The notes: generated from the letters alone by a model not told the origin. Positions 15,958 through 25,654 are shown, counted from the first letter of the stretch. The stretch is 64,000 nt of DNA from Pseudobacillus lumedeiriae (GCF_044891285.1 NZ_JAUIYO010000003.1:124001-188000); one strand, 5' to 3'. Made by a program: numbers and translations.

Positions 15958-16132
15958 AGTAACCTCCCTGTTAAATCATAATTTCTTGTGCTGCATGCAC
16001 AATTATATCTTTGCCCGCTTCCCCTACCTTATGTGTCCCCTTTCTTGCCAAAAATCCCTTTTTCATTCCAAAACAAGGCACAGTATCGTATGATTAAACT
16101 TGTGAAAAAAACAATGGAGAGGTGCTTACATA

Positions 16133-18286
16133 ATGCGAAACATTTCTACTCTTCTCATCCGTTTCCATAAAGTTATTCTGATCCTGTGGCTTGCTGCTGC
16201 AGTCGTTATGGGAATATTCGCTTCCCGGCTTCCTTCTATGCTCGAGGGTGATGGGTTTCGGACAGATGGAGAATTTGAACAAGTTCAGAAAGAATTAACG
16301 AATACATTTGATTTCCCAAAATCGACAGTCATGGTGTTATTTGAAAAAGGAGCAAATGAATCAAGTGAGGCATTCCAGAAGAAAATCCGCAGAACTCTCG
16401 CTAAAATAGAGAAACTGCACGTCTCATCAGCGATTGAGTCGCCTTTGGATACACCTGACATGCTGAAAGAAGAATCTGCTTATGCCTTGATACATATCGA
16501 TGAAAAAACAGATGACATGTCAGTCGTCCTACAAGACATTAATCAACAAATAAAAAGTGAAGAGGGCATGACGTTAACAGGTGGACCAGTTATTTCGGAG
16601 GATATTAACCGAGCGAGTCAAGATGATTTAAAACAAGCAGAACTGATCGGACTGCCGGTTGCCCTGCTCGTTCTGCTGTTTGCTTTCGGCACAATTACAG
16701 CTTCGGTGCTGCCGCTCATTGTTGGCGGAATCACCATTGTCATTGGTTTCGGAGTTTTAGCCCTTATTGGAAAAAATGTCGATCTTGCTATTTTCATTTT
16801 AAACATTGCGCCGATGTTAGGGCTCGCTCTGTCTATCGACTTTTCCCTTCTGTTTATTAATCGTTATAAGGAAGAATTTCGAAAACATTCTAAAACAGAA
16901 GCCTTGATTACGACGATCCATACAGCCGGCCACTCGATTTTATTTTCAGCCATCTGTGTATTTATCGGACTTGGAGCGATGCTGCTCATCGATGTAGACA
17001 TTTTTAAAAACTTAGCCATCGGCGGTACGGTCGTCGTTGTCGTTGCTGTAATCGGATCACTCACTCTTCTGCCGGCACTTTTATACGTGCTTGACGATCG
17101 GATTTATAAATGGCGCCTGCTTCGTACAGATAAAGACAGCAGCGCCGGCTGGCGGACATTTGCTTCTGCTGTCATGAAGCGTCCCGTACTCATCGCCATA
17201 GCAGCGGCAGCAATCTTAATCGCCGGTGTCATGCCGGTCCAAAACATGAAGCTAGCCATTCCAAATGTTGAGGCTCTTCCAAAAACATTCGATTCACGGA
17301 AAGCTTATGAAAAAATCGAACGTGATTTCATGGGAGAAAACAGAAGTACCATTTATGCCATTGCCGAACGAAAAGGCGGCTGGCTTAATGAAGCGGGCTT
17401 GGATCAAATGAAACAATTAGAAGCTCAATTTCGTTCTAAAAAAGAAGTCAATGAAGTCAATACGATCTTTTCCGTCAACCACATCAATGAACCGAAACAG
17501 CTGGCCGCTTCCTTGCAGCAGCCGGAAATAAAAAAACAGCTTCAACCGGCCATTGAACCATTTATTCGAGGCGACAAGCTGATGATCCCCATTCATCTGA
17601 AGGTCGAGGCAAGCTCAAATGCTGCCCAGGACCTTGCGCGTGATTGGAGTGGACAGCATTGGCCGGTTCACATGCAATTTGGCGGACATCCAAAATTTAA
17701 TCAGGAAATTTATGATGAGATCTTCAATAAAATCTGGCTCGTCCTTGCCGTTATTTTAGTATCGACCTTTATCATCCTTATGCTCGCTTTCCGGTCAATC
17801 ATTATTCCGTTGAAAGCCATTTTAATGAATGTACTCGGACTTACTTCCACTTTTGGCATTCTCGTCTGGTTATTTCAAGGAGGCCATTTAGGGATGGAGG
17901 AAATGGACATTTCCCTGCTTCTGCCCGTACTCGTCTTCAGTGTCGTCTTTGGTTTGAGCATGGATTATGAAGTATTCCTCATTTCACGTATCCGCGAATA
18001 CTATTTGAAAACAGGCGATAATACGCAATCCACAGTGGAAGGCCTGGCTACTACGAGCAAAGTCATTACTTCCGCTGCATTAATTATGATCGTCATTACC
18101 GGCGCCTTCGCTTTTACAGGCGTTGTACCTGTCAAACAAATCGGCATCGGGATTGCGCTCGCTATTGCTATTGATGCCACGATCATCCGTTTGCTGCTTG
18201 TGCCAAGTTTAATGAAGCTGCTCGGTGACTGGAACTGGTGGTATCCGTTCCGACCGCAAAAGCATTCGGAGAAGCAGCGGCCGTAA
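16133..18286 (+). CDS. ydfJ: MMPL/RND-family membrane transporter
   Basis: 717-aa integral membrane protein of the MMPL (RND superfamily) group, like B. subtilis YdfJ. It has two repeats, each with one TM helix, a large outer domain and a five-helix bundle. The paired proton-relay motifs are visible: LALSIDFSLLFINRYKEE (about 225-242) and GLSMDYEVFLISRIREYY (about 607-624). Probable export of lipids or hydrophobic compounds by proton antiport; the substrate is unknown. GAGAGGTG ribosome site. No regulator gene is adjacent. Confidence 0.9.
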   Translation: MRNISTLLIRFHKVILILWLAAAVVMGIFASRLPSMLEGDGFRTDGEFEQVQKELTNTFDFPKSTVMVLFEKGANESSEAFQKKIRRTLAKIEKLHVSSAIESPLDTPDMLKEESAYALIHIDEKTDDMSVVLQDINQQIKSEEGMTLTGGPVISEDINRASQDDLKQAELIGLPVALLVLLFAFGTITASVLPLIVGGITIVIGFGVLALIGKNVDLAIFILNIAPMLGLALSIDFSLLFINRYKEEFRKHSKTEALITTIHTAGHSILFSAICVFIGLGAMLLIDVDIFKNLAIGGTVVVVVAVIGSLTLLPALLYVLDDRIYKWRLLRTDKDSSAGWRTFASAVMKRPVLIAIAAAAILIAGVMPVQNMKLAIPNVEALPKTFDSRKAYEKIERDFMGENRSTIYAIAERKGGWLNEAGLDQMKQLEAQFRSKKEVNEVNTIFSVNHINEPKQLAASLQQPEIKKQLQPAIEPFIRGDKLMIPIHLKVEASSNAAQDLARDWSGQHWPVHMQFGGHPKFNQEIYDEIFNKIWLVLAVILVSTFIILMLAFRSIIIPLKAILMNVLGLTSTFGILVWLFQGGHLGMEEMDISLLLPVLVFSVVFGLSMDYEVFLISRIREYYLKTGDNTQSTVEGLATTSKVITSAALIMIVITGAFAFTGVVPVKQIGIGIALAIAIDATIIRLLLVPSLMKLLGDWNWWYPFRPQKHSEKQRP

Positions 18287-18352
18287 GTTGAGTTGAACCG
18301 ACGGCATTTCTAACGTTGCCGACCGTATATTCGACACCGCCGACTGCTATTC

Positions 18353-18380
18353 AAAAAAGAGGCTCTTCAGCCTCTTTTTT
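18353..18380. terminator. bidirectional terminator ydfJ / helicase
   Basis: AAAAAAGAGGC-tcttca-GCCTCTTTTTTT hairpin between convergent genes. The preceding 60 bp resemble 33108-33165 (shared GACCGTATATT and GCCGACTGC). Confidence 0.88.
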
Positions 18381-19601
18381 TCATTTCCGCCTTCTTTTTT
18401 TTGTCCGCTCCTGCCCCGTGAATGGACGGTTCGTTTGCCGCCGTTCCGTTGGTTTTCCCCGCTCTTCATCTTCAGCAGACGGCTTAGCAGATTCGACGTT
18501 TTTCCGTTCAAGCGCCCGGCCCAGCCCTGCTTCAATCAGGCGGAGAAAATCTTTGTCTTTTAAAGCAGCAAACGTATAAGCTTCTCCCTCTTCTCCCGCT
18601 CTTCCCGTCCGTCCAATCCGATGAATATAACTTTCCATATCTTGTGGAATGTCATAGTTAAATACGTGAGTGACTCCTTCTACATCAAGCCCGCGGGCAG
18701 CGACATCCGTTGCGGCAAGCAAATGAAGTTCTGCATCACGGAACCGTTTCATGACCCTTTCTCTCTTTGCCTGTGATAAATCCCCATGCAATTCATCAAT
18801 GTTGTAGCCTTTCGCTTTCATTTCATCGCACAGTTTGCTGACGCGGCGTTTCGTCCGGCAGAAGATGATACCTAAAAATGGCTGCACTTCGTCAATCACT
18901 TCGCACAAAGCCTGCTGTTTGCGGCGGTCAGTCGTTTCAACGACGAACTGCTTGGTCTGCTCTACCGTTACTTCTTTGCTTTTCACATGAACGGTTTTCG
19001 GCTCTCTCATATACCTCTTTGCCAGCTTACGGACATCTTTCGGCATCGTTGCGGAAAATAAAGCGGTCTGTCTTGTAAATGGCGTTTCTTTAATAATCGC
19101 TTCCACTTCATCTAAAAAGCCAATATGCAGCATTTGGTCCGCTTCATCGAGCACAAGCAATGACACATCGGTTAAATCCACCGTACCACGGCGGATATGA
19201 TCGAGCAGCCGTCCCGGCGTAGCAACAATAATGTGTACCTGTTCATTTAACCGCCTGATTTGCTGCTCAACATCCTGTCCTCCATAAGCAGCTAGTATAT
19301 GTATGCCGCTTTCGCTCGTTAGCAGTCCGCGCAGCTCTTCCGTGATTTGCAGAGCTAACTCTCGCGTCGGAGTAACGATTAATCCTTGCACATAATGTTG
19401 AGCAGGTTCTATTTTTTGAAGCAGCGGCAGCAGAAAAGCAAACGTCTTCCCAGTCCCCGTCTTTGCCTGTGCAATCACGTCGTCACCATTTAATAAGAGC
19501 GGAATCGCCTCCTTTTGCACAGGTGTTGGCGATTCTATCTTCTTTTCCTGTAACTTCCCTGTCCACAATGGACCAATTCCTAATTCAATAAATTCATTCA
19601 A
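18381..19601 (-). CDS. DEAD-box RNA helicase
   Basis: ATP-dependent RNA helicase, 406 aa from the TTG start chosen because GAGGTG sits five bases before it; longer starts at 19622 or 19631 lack a ribosome site. Motifs in order: Q motif TPVQKEAIP, I AQAKTGTGKT, Ia PTRELALQ, II VLDEADQ, III SATMP, V AATDVAARGLDV and VI HRIGRTGRAG. The C-terminal tail is short and very basic (ending RTKKRRRK), without the RNA-binding domain of DbpA. It is one of the small Bacillus DEAD proteins (CshA/CshB/YfmL group), and I cannot say which. Confidence 0.92.
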   Translation of the reverse strand: MNEFIELGIGPLWTGKLQEKKIESPTPVQKEAIPLLLNGDDVIAQAKTGTGKTFAFLLPLLQKIEPAQHYVQGLIVTPTRELALQITEELRGLLTSESGIHILAAYGGQDVEQQIRRLNEQVHIIVATPGRLLDHIRRGTVDLTDVSLLVLDEADQMLHIGFLDEVEAIIKETPFTRQTALFSATMPKDVRKLAKRYMREPKTVHVKSKEVTVEQTKQFVVETTDRRKQQALCEVIDEVQPFLGIIFCRTKRRVSKLCDEMKAKGYNIDELHGDLSQAKRERVMKRFRDAELHLLAATDVAARGLDVEGVTHVFNYDIPQDMESYIHRIGRTGRAGEEGEAYTFAALKDKDFLRLIEAGLGRALERKNVESAKPSAEDEERGKPTERRQTNRPFTGQERTKKRRRK

Positions 19602-19629
19602 ACTGTTCACCTCTTTTTTCATTATACAC

Positions 19630-19670
19630 AAAAGAAGCGCTGTCCTTACAAAAAGGACAGCGCTTCTTTA
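19630..19670 (-). terminator. terminator of yhcQ
   Basis: AAGAAGCGCTGTCCTT and its complement AAGGACAGCGCTTCTT with T-rich flanks. It sits between the yhcQ stop and the helicase start. Confidence 0.88.
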
Positions 19671-20303
19671 TTAATGAGTCGTCATATTACCTTGAACACC
19701 CATAGCTGGTGCATACGCTTGGGTCATTTGCAGCGTATCCTGTTCAGCAAACTGCGGCACCTGATAATAATGATGCTTGTTTTGGTAAATGGAAAGCTCG
19801 TATGCCATCTCAATACAGTTCGGGATGGAGTCCGCTAGTACACGGCGTACAACCGGGTTTGTTACTTCAAGTGCTGCAGTTGCTTTTGCTGCAGCCATCG
19901 ACTTCATCGCTCCAAGCATTGCGCACGAGATGACTTCATCGTTGATTTCAGATGCGGACTGCATCGGTTTTTTCGGCTGTGTCGGTGTTAATCCGTAAAC
20001 AAAATCATTTCCTTGAGTCATTTCGTAACTTTGTGTCGGAACAGCTGGATCTTTTCCTGAGCGAAAACAGTCTACCGTCGTATTGTACTCTTGCTGCATA
20101 AATTGGTACTGACGATCAAGAATCTTAAGCAATTCTGGATCCTTTACATGGGAACGAAGCATCGTGTATTCATTCATCGCTCCTACCGCGCCGGATAGCA
20201 CTTCATGAACGTCCATCACTTCATGTGCCCCATGATTCATCTGTGCTGAAACAGTAGTACCTGTATGCATGTTCATGTGTGTTTGTTCATTTTGTTGATT
20301 CAT
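19671..20303 (-). CDS. yhcQ: spore coat protein, CotF/YhcQ family
   Basis: 210-aa spore coat protein. The N-terminus is rich in Gln, His and Met (about residues 1-30). The CotF domain follows as two helical pairs: MDVHEVLSGAVGAMNEYTMLRSHV, and after a Pro-rich linker EINDEVISCAMLGAMKSMAAAKATAALEVTNPVVRRVL with NCIEMAYEL. The C-terminus is Gln/Tyr/Met rich. ATG behind a GGGGGGAT ribosome site; the TTG one codon upstream is an alternative. Expected in the mother cell during sporulation under SigE/SigK. This is the clearest evidence that the host forms spores. Confidence 0.9.
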   Translation of the reverse strand: MNQQNEQTHMNMHTGTTVSAQMNHGAHEVMDVHEVLSGAVGAMNEYTMLRSHVKDPELLKILDRQYQFMQQEYNTTVDCFRSGKDPAVPTQSYEMTQGNDFVYGLTPTQPKKPMQSASEINDEVISCAMLGAMKSMAAAKATAALEVTNPVVRRVLADSIPNCIEMAYELSIYQNKHHYYQVPQFAEQDTLQMTQAYAPAMGVQGNMTTH

Positions 20304-20437
20304 CAAATGAAATCCCCCCTGTAATTGAGTGGTACGCCACTTAGTATGCGGCGGATGATTTTGTTTATGCTAAGGAAAATAAAAGCAATCTATCCCACGT
20401 GAATGATGTTGAATAACAGAGGTTCTTTATATGAAAG

Positions 20438-20536
20438 GATATGTTAATCACACTTATTGATTGGAGTGGAAGACGCGAGACTCCTGCGGGAAAGCGAGCG
20501 CCTGCAGCGGAAATCAACAGGTAAATGAACAAAGCC
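20438..20536. repeat. family B dispersed element, copy 2
   Basis: Core TTGATTGGAGTGGAAGACGC, then CTGCGGGAAAGCGAGCGCCTGC and GCGGAAATCAACAG, ending AACAAAGCC. It occupies most of the 294-bp gap between yhcQ and the DUF2512 gene. The small ORF that crosses it is not a gene. Confidence 0.85.
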
Positions 20537-20597
20537 ATACGAAAAGAATAATTTTTAAAATAGGCATCAAACTATTTTTACAAGGAGGCGATAAAGG

Positions 20598-21032
20598 GTG
20601 GGACATACAAAAGCATTATTCATCAAATTTGTTATGTGTACAGCCGCTGTTTGGTTCATCCTCGGGCTTTTTTATGGCCTTGACCTCGGTGAAATCTTAA
20701 CGATCAGCATCCTTTTAACAGCAGCTGCCTATATAGTTGGCGACTTGTTTATTCTGCCGCGCTTTGGCAATGTGATCGCTACAATTGCCGATTTTGGTCT
20801 TGCTTATTTCGGCATATGGATCTTCGGCAGCATGGTTATAAATGAAACTATTTCTCTTGGCTGGGCAAGTTTCTGGACAGCAGTCGTTATTGCTGCAGCA
20901 GAAGTCTTCTTCCACATCTATCTCATCAATCATATCTTTGATGAAGACGTAAGCAGAAGCGACATACGCCCGAACCCAGCCTTTGCCATGGAGATGTCCG
21001 AAGAAACAGATATTCATAAAAATAATGAATAA
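20598..21032 (+). CDS. DUF2512 (YndM-like) membrane protein
   Basis: 144-aa protein with four hydrophobic helices (about 9-30, 34-52, 60-80, 87-112) and a hydrophilic C-terminal tail. It is of the DUF2512/YndM type found in Bacillus. GTG start behind AAGGAGGCGAT. Function unknown. Single gene with its own terminator. Confidence 0.84.
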   Translation: MGHTKALFIKFVMCTAAVWFILGLFYGLDLGEILTISILLTAAAYIVGDLFILPRFGNVIATIADFGLAYFGIWIFGSMVINETISLGWASFWTAVVIAAAEVFFHIYLINHIFDEDVSRSDIRPNPAFAMEMSEETDIHKNNE

Positions 21033-21064
21033 GCCAGCGGCTGTCAGGGCCCTGGCTTTTTTCT
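21031..21064 (+). terminator. terminator of the DUF2512 gene
   Basis: AAGCCAG and CTGGCTT arms followed by TTTTTT. Confidence 0.8.
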
Positions 21065-21161
21065 TTCTAGGTAATGAACTTGCTTAAATGTTTTTTATGT
21101 TGTATTATTTAAGCGTGAAATAGTTAAACATCTAAATACTTTCTGAAATGAGGTATGTTAT

Positions 21162-21911
21162 ATGAGACTTGCTGGAAAAGTTGCTATCGTAACTGGCGGT
21201 GCCGGCGGAATCGGCCGTGGTATTGCCTTAGCTATGGCAAAAGAAGGTGCTCATATTGCAATTGTTGATATAAATGAAGAAAACGGCAAAAAAACACTGG
21301 CTGAAATAAATGAACGTACTGAAGGGGCTCTTTTCATTCAAGATATTTCTGTGAAAGAAAATGTTGAGATGATCGTTAAAGAAACGGTCAGCCATTTTGG
21401 CAAAATTGATATTTTAGTGAATAATGCACACGCCTCTAGAAATGTTTCTTTTACAGAAACAACGATGGAACATTTTGATCTTTCTTTCGGTACAGGATTC
21501 TATCCAACGTTTCATTTTATGCAGGCCTGCTACCCTGAATTAAAGAAAACACAAGGAAAAGTTATTAATTTTGCATCCGGAGCGGGGCTTGAAGGTCAGC
21601 CGACACAGACATCCTATGCTGCTGCAAAAGAAGCCATCCGTGCTATTTCGAGAGTTGCTGCAAATGAATGGGGCCCAGATGGCATTAACGTTAACCTCAT
21701 TTCACCGATCGCCCTTACACCTGGTGTGGAGCAATGGCGTGACAATAATAAAGAAGCGTATGATGCCATGGTTCAAAAGATTCCGCTTCGCCGGCTTGGA
21801 GATCCGGAAGCAGATATTGGCAGAACAGCTGTGTTCTTAGCAAGTGACGATGCCAACTATATTACCGGACAAACAATCATGGTTGACGGTGGAACAGTCA
21901 AATTACGTTAA
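21162..21911 (+). CDS. SDR family oxidoreductase (first of pair)
   Basis: 249-aa NAD(P)-dependent short-chain dehydrogenase. It has the TGGAGGIG dinucleotide loop at 11-18 and Asp at the end of the second strand (IVDINEENG), suggesting NAD(H). Next come the NNAHAS substrate-loop motif and the catalytic Ser/Tyr/Lys set in NFASGAG...SYAAAKEAIRA. The C-terminus ITGQTIMVDGGT is canonical. Substrate unknown. The next SDR gene starts 15 bp downstream, so the two form an operon and may catalyse consecutive steps or a heteromeric reaction. Confidence 0.92.
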   Translation: MRLAGKVAIVTGGAGGIGRGIALAMAKEGAHIAIVDINEENGKKTLAEINERTEGALFIQDISVKENVEMIVKETVSHFGKIDILVNNAHASRNVSFTETTMEHFDLSFGTGFYPTFHFMQACYPELKKTQGKVINFASGAGLEGQPTQTSYAAAKEAIRAISRVAANEWGPDGINVNLISPIALTPGVEQWRDNNKEAYDAMVQKIPLRRLGDPEADIGRTAVFLASDDANYITGQTIMVDGGTVKLR

Positions 21912-21925
21912 TGGAGGAATGAAAA

Positions 21926-22660
21926 ATGAAACGACTAGAAAACAAAGTAGCAATCATTACTGGCGGGGCTTCCGGGATCGGCGAGCGAATGGTACATCTC
22001 TTCAGTGAAGAAGGCGCAACAGTCATCGCCGCTGATATTAATGAAATAGCTCTTGCCAAAATCAGCGAGCTTAAAAACGTACACGGCATGAAATTGAACG
22101 TTGCTTCTGAAGATGACTGGACACAACTGTTGAAAGAAGTAAAAGAACGTTTCGGTAAAATAGATATTCTCGTGAACAATGCAGGCATTTCCTCTGAGAA
22201 ACCAGCAGAAGAGATCAATATTGATGATTGGCAAAAAATGTTGACAATTAATGGATTTGGTCCTTTCCTTGGCATCAAGCATGTTGTTCCTTATATGAAA
22301 GAACAAAAGAAAGGATCCATCGTGAACATCTCGTCTTTCACGGCACAAATCGGCATGGGCTTTAACCCGTATTCTGCTTCAAAAGGATCTGTCCGCGCAA
22401 TGTCAAAAGCAGCCGCAACACAGTATGGCAGATTTGGGATCCGCGTCAACGCTTTATTCCCTGGAATTATTGAAACACCAATGACTAAAGACCTTGAATC
22501 TACAAAGAGCTACGTCGAACATTTAGTAGCCGCTACTCCGCTGCAGCGTTTAGGTAAACCAGAAGACATTGCCAATGCTGCGCTGTACTTGGCATCCGAT
22601 GAAGCCTCTTTCATTACCGGAGCAGAACTCGTTATTGACGGCGGATTTTCCGCTCAATAA
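21926..22660 (+). CDS. SDR family oxidoreductase (second of pair)
   Basis: 244-aa short-chain dehydrogenase: TGGASGIG (12-19), ADINE cofactor Asp, DILVNNAGIS, active-site NISSFTAQIG...YSASKGSVRAMSK and C-terminal ITGAELVIDGGFS. It is a diverged paralogue of the preceding gene. AATGGAGGAATG gives a strong ribosome site. A MarR regulator follows on the same strand after a repeat element. Substrate not predictable. Confidence 0.92.
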   Translation: MKRLENKVAIITGGASGIGERMVHLFSEEGATVIAADINEIALAKISELKNVHGMKLNVASEDDWTQLLKEVKERFGKIDILVNNAGISSEKPAEEINIDDWQKMLTINGFGPFLGIKHVVPYMKEQKKGSIVNISSFTAQIGMGFNPYSASKGSVRAMSKAAATQYGRFGIRVNALFPGIIETPMTKDLESTKSYVEHLVAATPLQRLGKPEDIANAALYLASDEASFITGAELVIDGGFSAQ

Positions 22661-22752
22661 TTTAGAAAAAGCGAGCATTTGTAAATCGTTTTTCTTCTGT
22701 TGACCAGTTAAGAACATTTACTGGCCAGGAGCATTTTTTCTTCTGACCCAGC

Positions 22753-22784
22753 AAGTCCCTTATTTTAAGGGGCTTTTCTTTTTA
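22753..22784 (+). terminator. terminator of the SDR pair
   Basis: AGTCCCTTA-tt-TTAAGGGGCT hairpin followed by TTTTCTTTTT. Confidence 0.72.
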
Positions 22785-22789
22785 TGATA

Positions 22790-22868
22790 GATATGTTCAT
22801 GACTATTGCTAATTGGAGCAGAAAGCGAGCGCCTGCAGCAGAAATAAACAGACAAGTTTAACAAAGCC
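22790..22868. repeat. family B dispersed element, copy 3
   Basis: GTTCATGACTATTGCTAATTGGAGC, then AAAGCGAGCGCCTGC, ending GTTTAACAAAGCC. It lies in the gap between the SDR terminator and the MarR gene. Confidence 0.85.
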
Positions 22869-22913
22869 TTATGATAATATAATAACAACAGAAACATAGA
22901 AAGCAGGGATTTG

Positions 22914-23327
22914 ATGGAAAGCGAAACTATTTTTGACCTTTTACACACAATGGATCAAGTAACAAATAAACTTATTATCCACTGGAATAAAACATTTAAT
23001 GAAAGCCTCGGCATTTCCCATATTCTTGTGCTCAGTCACTTGAACGATCATGGAAAAAGCCGTCCGTCCGACATTGCCAAATCGCTTGGACTAACTCCCC
23101 CTTCTTTGACCCATCTGTCTGAAAAGCTGATCCAAAAAGAATTAGCTGTCCGGCTTGCAGATGAAAATGATCGGCGCATTCTTTACCTGGATATTACAGA
23201 TGCCGGACATACCATACTGGAAAAGGCTCATCTAGAAGGACAAGAACTGCGTAAAAAGTTATTTGAAAAACTGACAATAGAAGAACGCGAACAACTGTTA
23301 GCCATTTACAAGAAACTAAACAGCTGA
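22914..23327 (+). CDS. MarR-family transcriptional regulator
   Basis: 137-aa winged-helix regulator with HTH SRPSDIAKSLGLTPPSLTHLSEKLI (about 49-73) and wing VRLADENDRRILYLDITDAG. ATG start (a TTG one codon upstream is possible) with AGGGAT ahead. It could control the upstream dehydrogenase pair; no palindromic operator was found to support that. Ligand unknown. Confidence 0.87.
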   Translation: MESETIFDLLHTMDQVTNKLIIHWNKTFNESLGISHILVLSHLNDHGKSRPSDIAKSLGLTPPSLTHLSEKLIQKELAVRLADENDRRILYLDITDAGHTILEKAHLEGQELRKKLFEKLTIEEREQLLAIYKKLNS

Positions 23328-23490
23328 TGATCCTGTACGGTTCTGTGTATTATTTACGAGCCGTATTTTTTTGTGCTGTTCGTTGTTATTCCATTTGGAA
23401 GCTGGATTGTTCTTTATGAATCAAATCATACTTTCTTAGACAAGTCCTTCATATCTTATAAGTAATAAGTTTTTTAAAGTGAGGGATTGT

Positions 23491-24096
23491 ATGCAAAGCT
23501 GGATGATCGACTTTATGGAGCAGTTTGGTTATGTAGGGATCTTTCTATTAATCGCATTTGAAAATGTATTTCCGCCGATCCCTTCAGAGGTCATTTTGAC
23601 TTTCGGAGGAACGATGACGACTTTTTCCTCATTAACAGTCATGGGAGTCATCTTGGCGGCAACCGGCGGATCGCTTACCGGGGCAATGATTTTGTATAAA
23701 ATCGGCAGCCTGCTCGATGTGGAAAGACTCGAGAAAGTAATTGACCGCTGGGGCGGCATTCTTCGCCTGAGCAAAAAAGATATTTATAAAGCAGATCGCT
23801 GGTTTAACAAGTACGGCTATTGGACGGTGCTTATTTGCCGGGTTATCCCTCTCGTTCGCAGCCTCATTTCCATTCCCGCTGGCATGTCCCGAATGAACTT
23901 TTCACTTTTTCTTTTTTATACAGCTATTGGCACATTTATATGGAATGTACTCCTCGTTTTGGCTGGGGCAGCGTTTGGGGAACAGTGGGGAAAGATCGTT
24001 CACTTGATGAACATGTACTCTACTATTATTTACGCGCTCATTTGTGCTGGCCTCGTGACTTCCCTGTTTTTAATCATTATTAGAAAAAGAAAATGA
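23491..24096 (+). CDS. DedA family membrane protein
   Basis: 201-aa integral membrane protein of the DedA/SNARE-associated group, now linked to undecaprenyl-phosphate or phospholipid flipping. Features: FENVFPPIPSEVILTFGG with the re-entrant-loop acidic residue, Gly-rich second segment ATGGSLTGAMILYKIG, and the conserved RVIPLVRSLISIPAGMSRM containing the essential arginines. ATG start behind GAGGG; the upstream GTG lies inside the ribosome site. Monocistronic. Confidence 0.9.
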   Translation: MQSWMIDFMEQFGYVGIFLLIAFENVFPPIPSEVILTFGGTMTTFSSLTVMGVILAATGGSLTGAMILYKIGSLLDVERLEKVIDRWGGILRLSKKDIYKADRWFNKYGYWTVLICRVIPLVRSLISIPAGMSRMNFSLFLFYTAIGTFIWNVLLVLAGAAFGEQWGKIVHLMNMYSTIIYALICAGLVTSLFLIIIRKRK

Positions 24097-24122
24097 ACGG
24101 CTGTTATATATTTAATGAATAA

Positions 24123-24169
24123 GACGGAGCGTGTCCCAAAAAACGTAGTTTTTAGGGACACGCTCCGTC
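24123..24169. terminator. bidirectional terminator dedA / amino acid ABC operon
   Basis: Perfect 15-bp arms GACGGAGCGTGTCCC / GGGACACGCTCCGTC between convergent genes. Confidence 0.9.
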
Positions 24170-24270
24170 TTATTTTTAATCACTGTCATAGGGTAGCCAA
24201 TTTTGAACATGTATGGACGAATTGTTGTCGATATTAAAAAACTTACTGACTAGCAATCACTGCCTTCTAT

Positions 24271-24999
24271 TCACAGCACCTTGCTTAAAAACGCTTTCGT
24301 CCTTTCGTGCTGAGGTCTGCCAAACAACTCCGCCGGTTCGTTTTCCTCAATAATATAGCCGCCGTCCATAAAAATGACGCGATCTCCCACTTCACGGGCA
24401 AAGCCCATTTCGTGAGTCACAACGACCATTGTCATTCCTTCTTTTGCAAGCTGCTTCATGACACCAAGCACCTCTCCAACCATTTCAGGATCAAGAGCGG
24501 AAGTCGGTTCGTCGAAAAGCATAATTTTCGGATTCATTGCAAGTGCCCGGGCGATGGCAGCACGCTGTTTTTGCCCACCGGATAATTCACCGGGATAACT
24601 TTCCGCTTTTTCCTGCAGACCGACTTTCGCCAGCAATTCATATGCTTGTTTAACAGCTTCCCTTTTATCCATTTTGAGTGCTTTCACTGGGCCGAGCGTG
24701 ATGTTTTCTGTGACTGTTTTATGGGGAAAAAGATTAAACTGCTGAAACACCATGCCGGCCTGCTGCCTCACTTTATTAATGTCCACTTTCGGATCAGTAA
24801 TGTCACAGCCATTAATAAAGACACGTCCGCCGGTAATCGTTTCAAGCCGGTTTAAACAGCGTAAAAACGTGCTTTTTCCGGAGCCGGATGGGCCAATCAC
24901 GCACACTACTTCCTTTTCTTGAATCGTGACGGTAATATCTTTTAACACTTCAAGGCTGTTAAATGATTTCTTTAAATTTTTCACTTCGATCACATTCAT
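24271..24999 (-). CDS. polar amino acid ABC transporter ATPase
   Basis: 242-aa ATPase of the GlnQ/HisP class: Walker A GPSGSGKST (34-42), Q-loop MVFQQFNLFPH, signature LSGGQKQRAAIARALAM, Walker B IMLFDEPTSALDPE, switch VVTHEMGFA. It overlaps the permease by 4 bp (ATGA-type coupling). It is the last gene of a binding protein-permease-ATPase operon; the substrate is probably glutamine, glutamate or a related polar amino acid. Confidence 0.93.
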   Translation of the reverse strand: MNVIEVKNLKKSFNSLEVLKDITVTIQEKEVVCVIGPSGSGKSTFLRCLNRLETITGGRVFINGCDITDPKVDINKVRQQAGMVFQQFNLFPHKTVTENITLGPVKALKMDKREAVKQAYELLAKVGLQEKAESYPGELSGGQKQRAAIARALAMNPKIMLFDEPTSALDPEMVGEVLGVMKQLAKEGMTMVVVTHEMGFAREVGDRVIFMDGGYIIEENEPAELFGRPQHERTKAFLSKVL

Positions 25000-25640
25000 C
25001 GCAGTTCAACCCTTCTTTCAAGGAAACTTCCTAACAAGGACACGAAGTAAATAATGATAAAGTAAATTACTCCGACAGTCAGCCAGATTTTAAACGCTTC
25101 AAATGTGGCGGCAACTTGGACGCCTCCTTGCTGCATCAAATCCGCAATACCGATAATGGACAAGAGCGATGTATCTTTTAAACTAATAATAGATTGATTG
25201 GTGATTGCTGGAAGCATCCGCCGGAACGCCTGCGGCAAAATGATGTAGCGCATCGTCTGCATATTCGTCAAACCAACCGACCTTGCCGCTTCAGCTTGTC
25301 CTTTATCAATCGACTGAATGCCGGCGCGGATAATTTCGGCAAAATAAGCCCCGGCATTGATCGCGATCGTGAGAATGCCAGCTGTCGTTCGATCAAAAGA
25401 AATCCACTCCAACGAATTCAACCCAAAATAAATAAAAAACAACTGAACAAGAAACGGGGTTCCCCGAACGGCATCAATAAATATTTTTGCCGTCCAATTT
25501 AACACTTTCAGAGAAGCAAGCCGCATGAGTGCCATCATCAAACCAATCATAAAACCTAGAATAATAGCAATGACAAAAATATAAAGGGTGACTTGCAGGC
25601 CTTTCATTAAATAAGGCAAGGCATTCATAATCGTCTCCAT
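24996..25640 (-). CDS. polar amino acid ABC transporter permease
   Basis: 214-aa HisMQ-type inner membrane subunit with about five TM helices. IDAVRGTPFLVQLFFIYFGL and the EAA loop EAARSVGLTNMQTMRYIILPQAFRRMLP (about 133-160), which docks on the ATPase, are clear. The start was moved to the ATG behind AAGGGGGAT. It probably works as a homodimer because only one permease gene is present. Confidence 0.93.
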   Translation of the reverse strand: METIMNALPYLMKGLQVTLYIFVIAIILGFMIGLMMALMRLASLKVLNWTAKIFIDAVRGTPFLVQLFFIYFGLNSLEWISFDRTTAGILTIAINAGAYFAEIIRAGIQSIDKGQAEAARSVGLTNMQTMRYIILPQAFRRMLPAITNQSIISLKDTSLLSIIGIADLMQQGGVQVAATFEAFKIWLTVGVIYFIIIYFVSLLGSFLERRVELR

Positions 25641-25654
25641 TCTATCCCCCTTAT

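Noticed and set aside
20461..20700. 79-aa ORF overlapping the start of the DUF2512 gene
   Set aside because: Begins inside a family B repeat and continues out of frame through the real gene.
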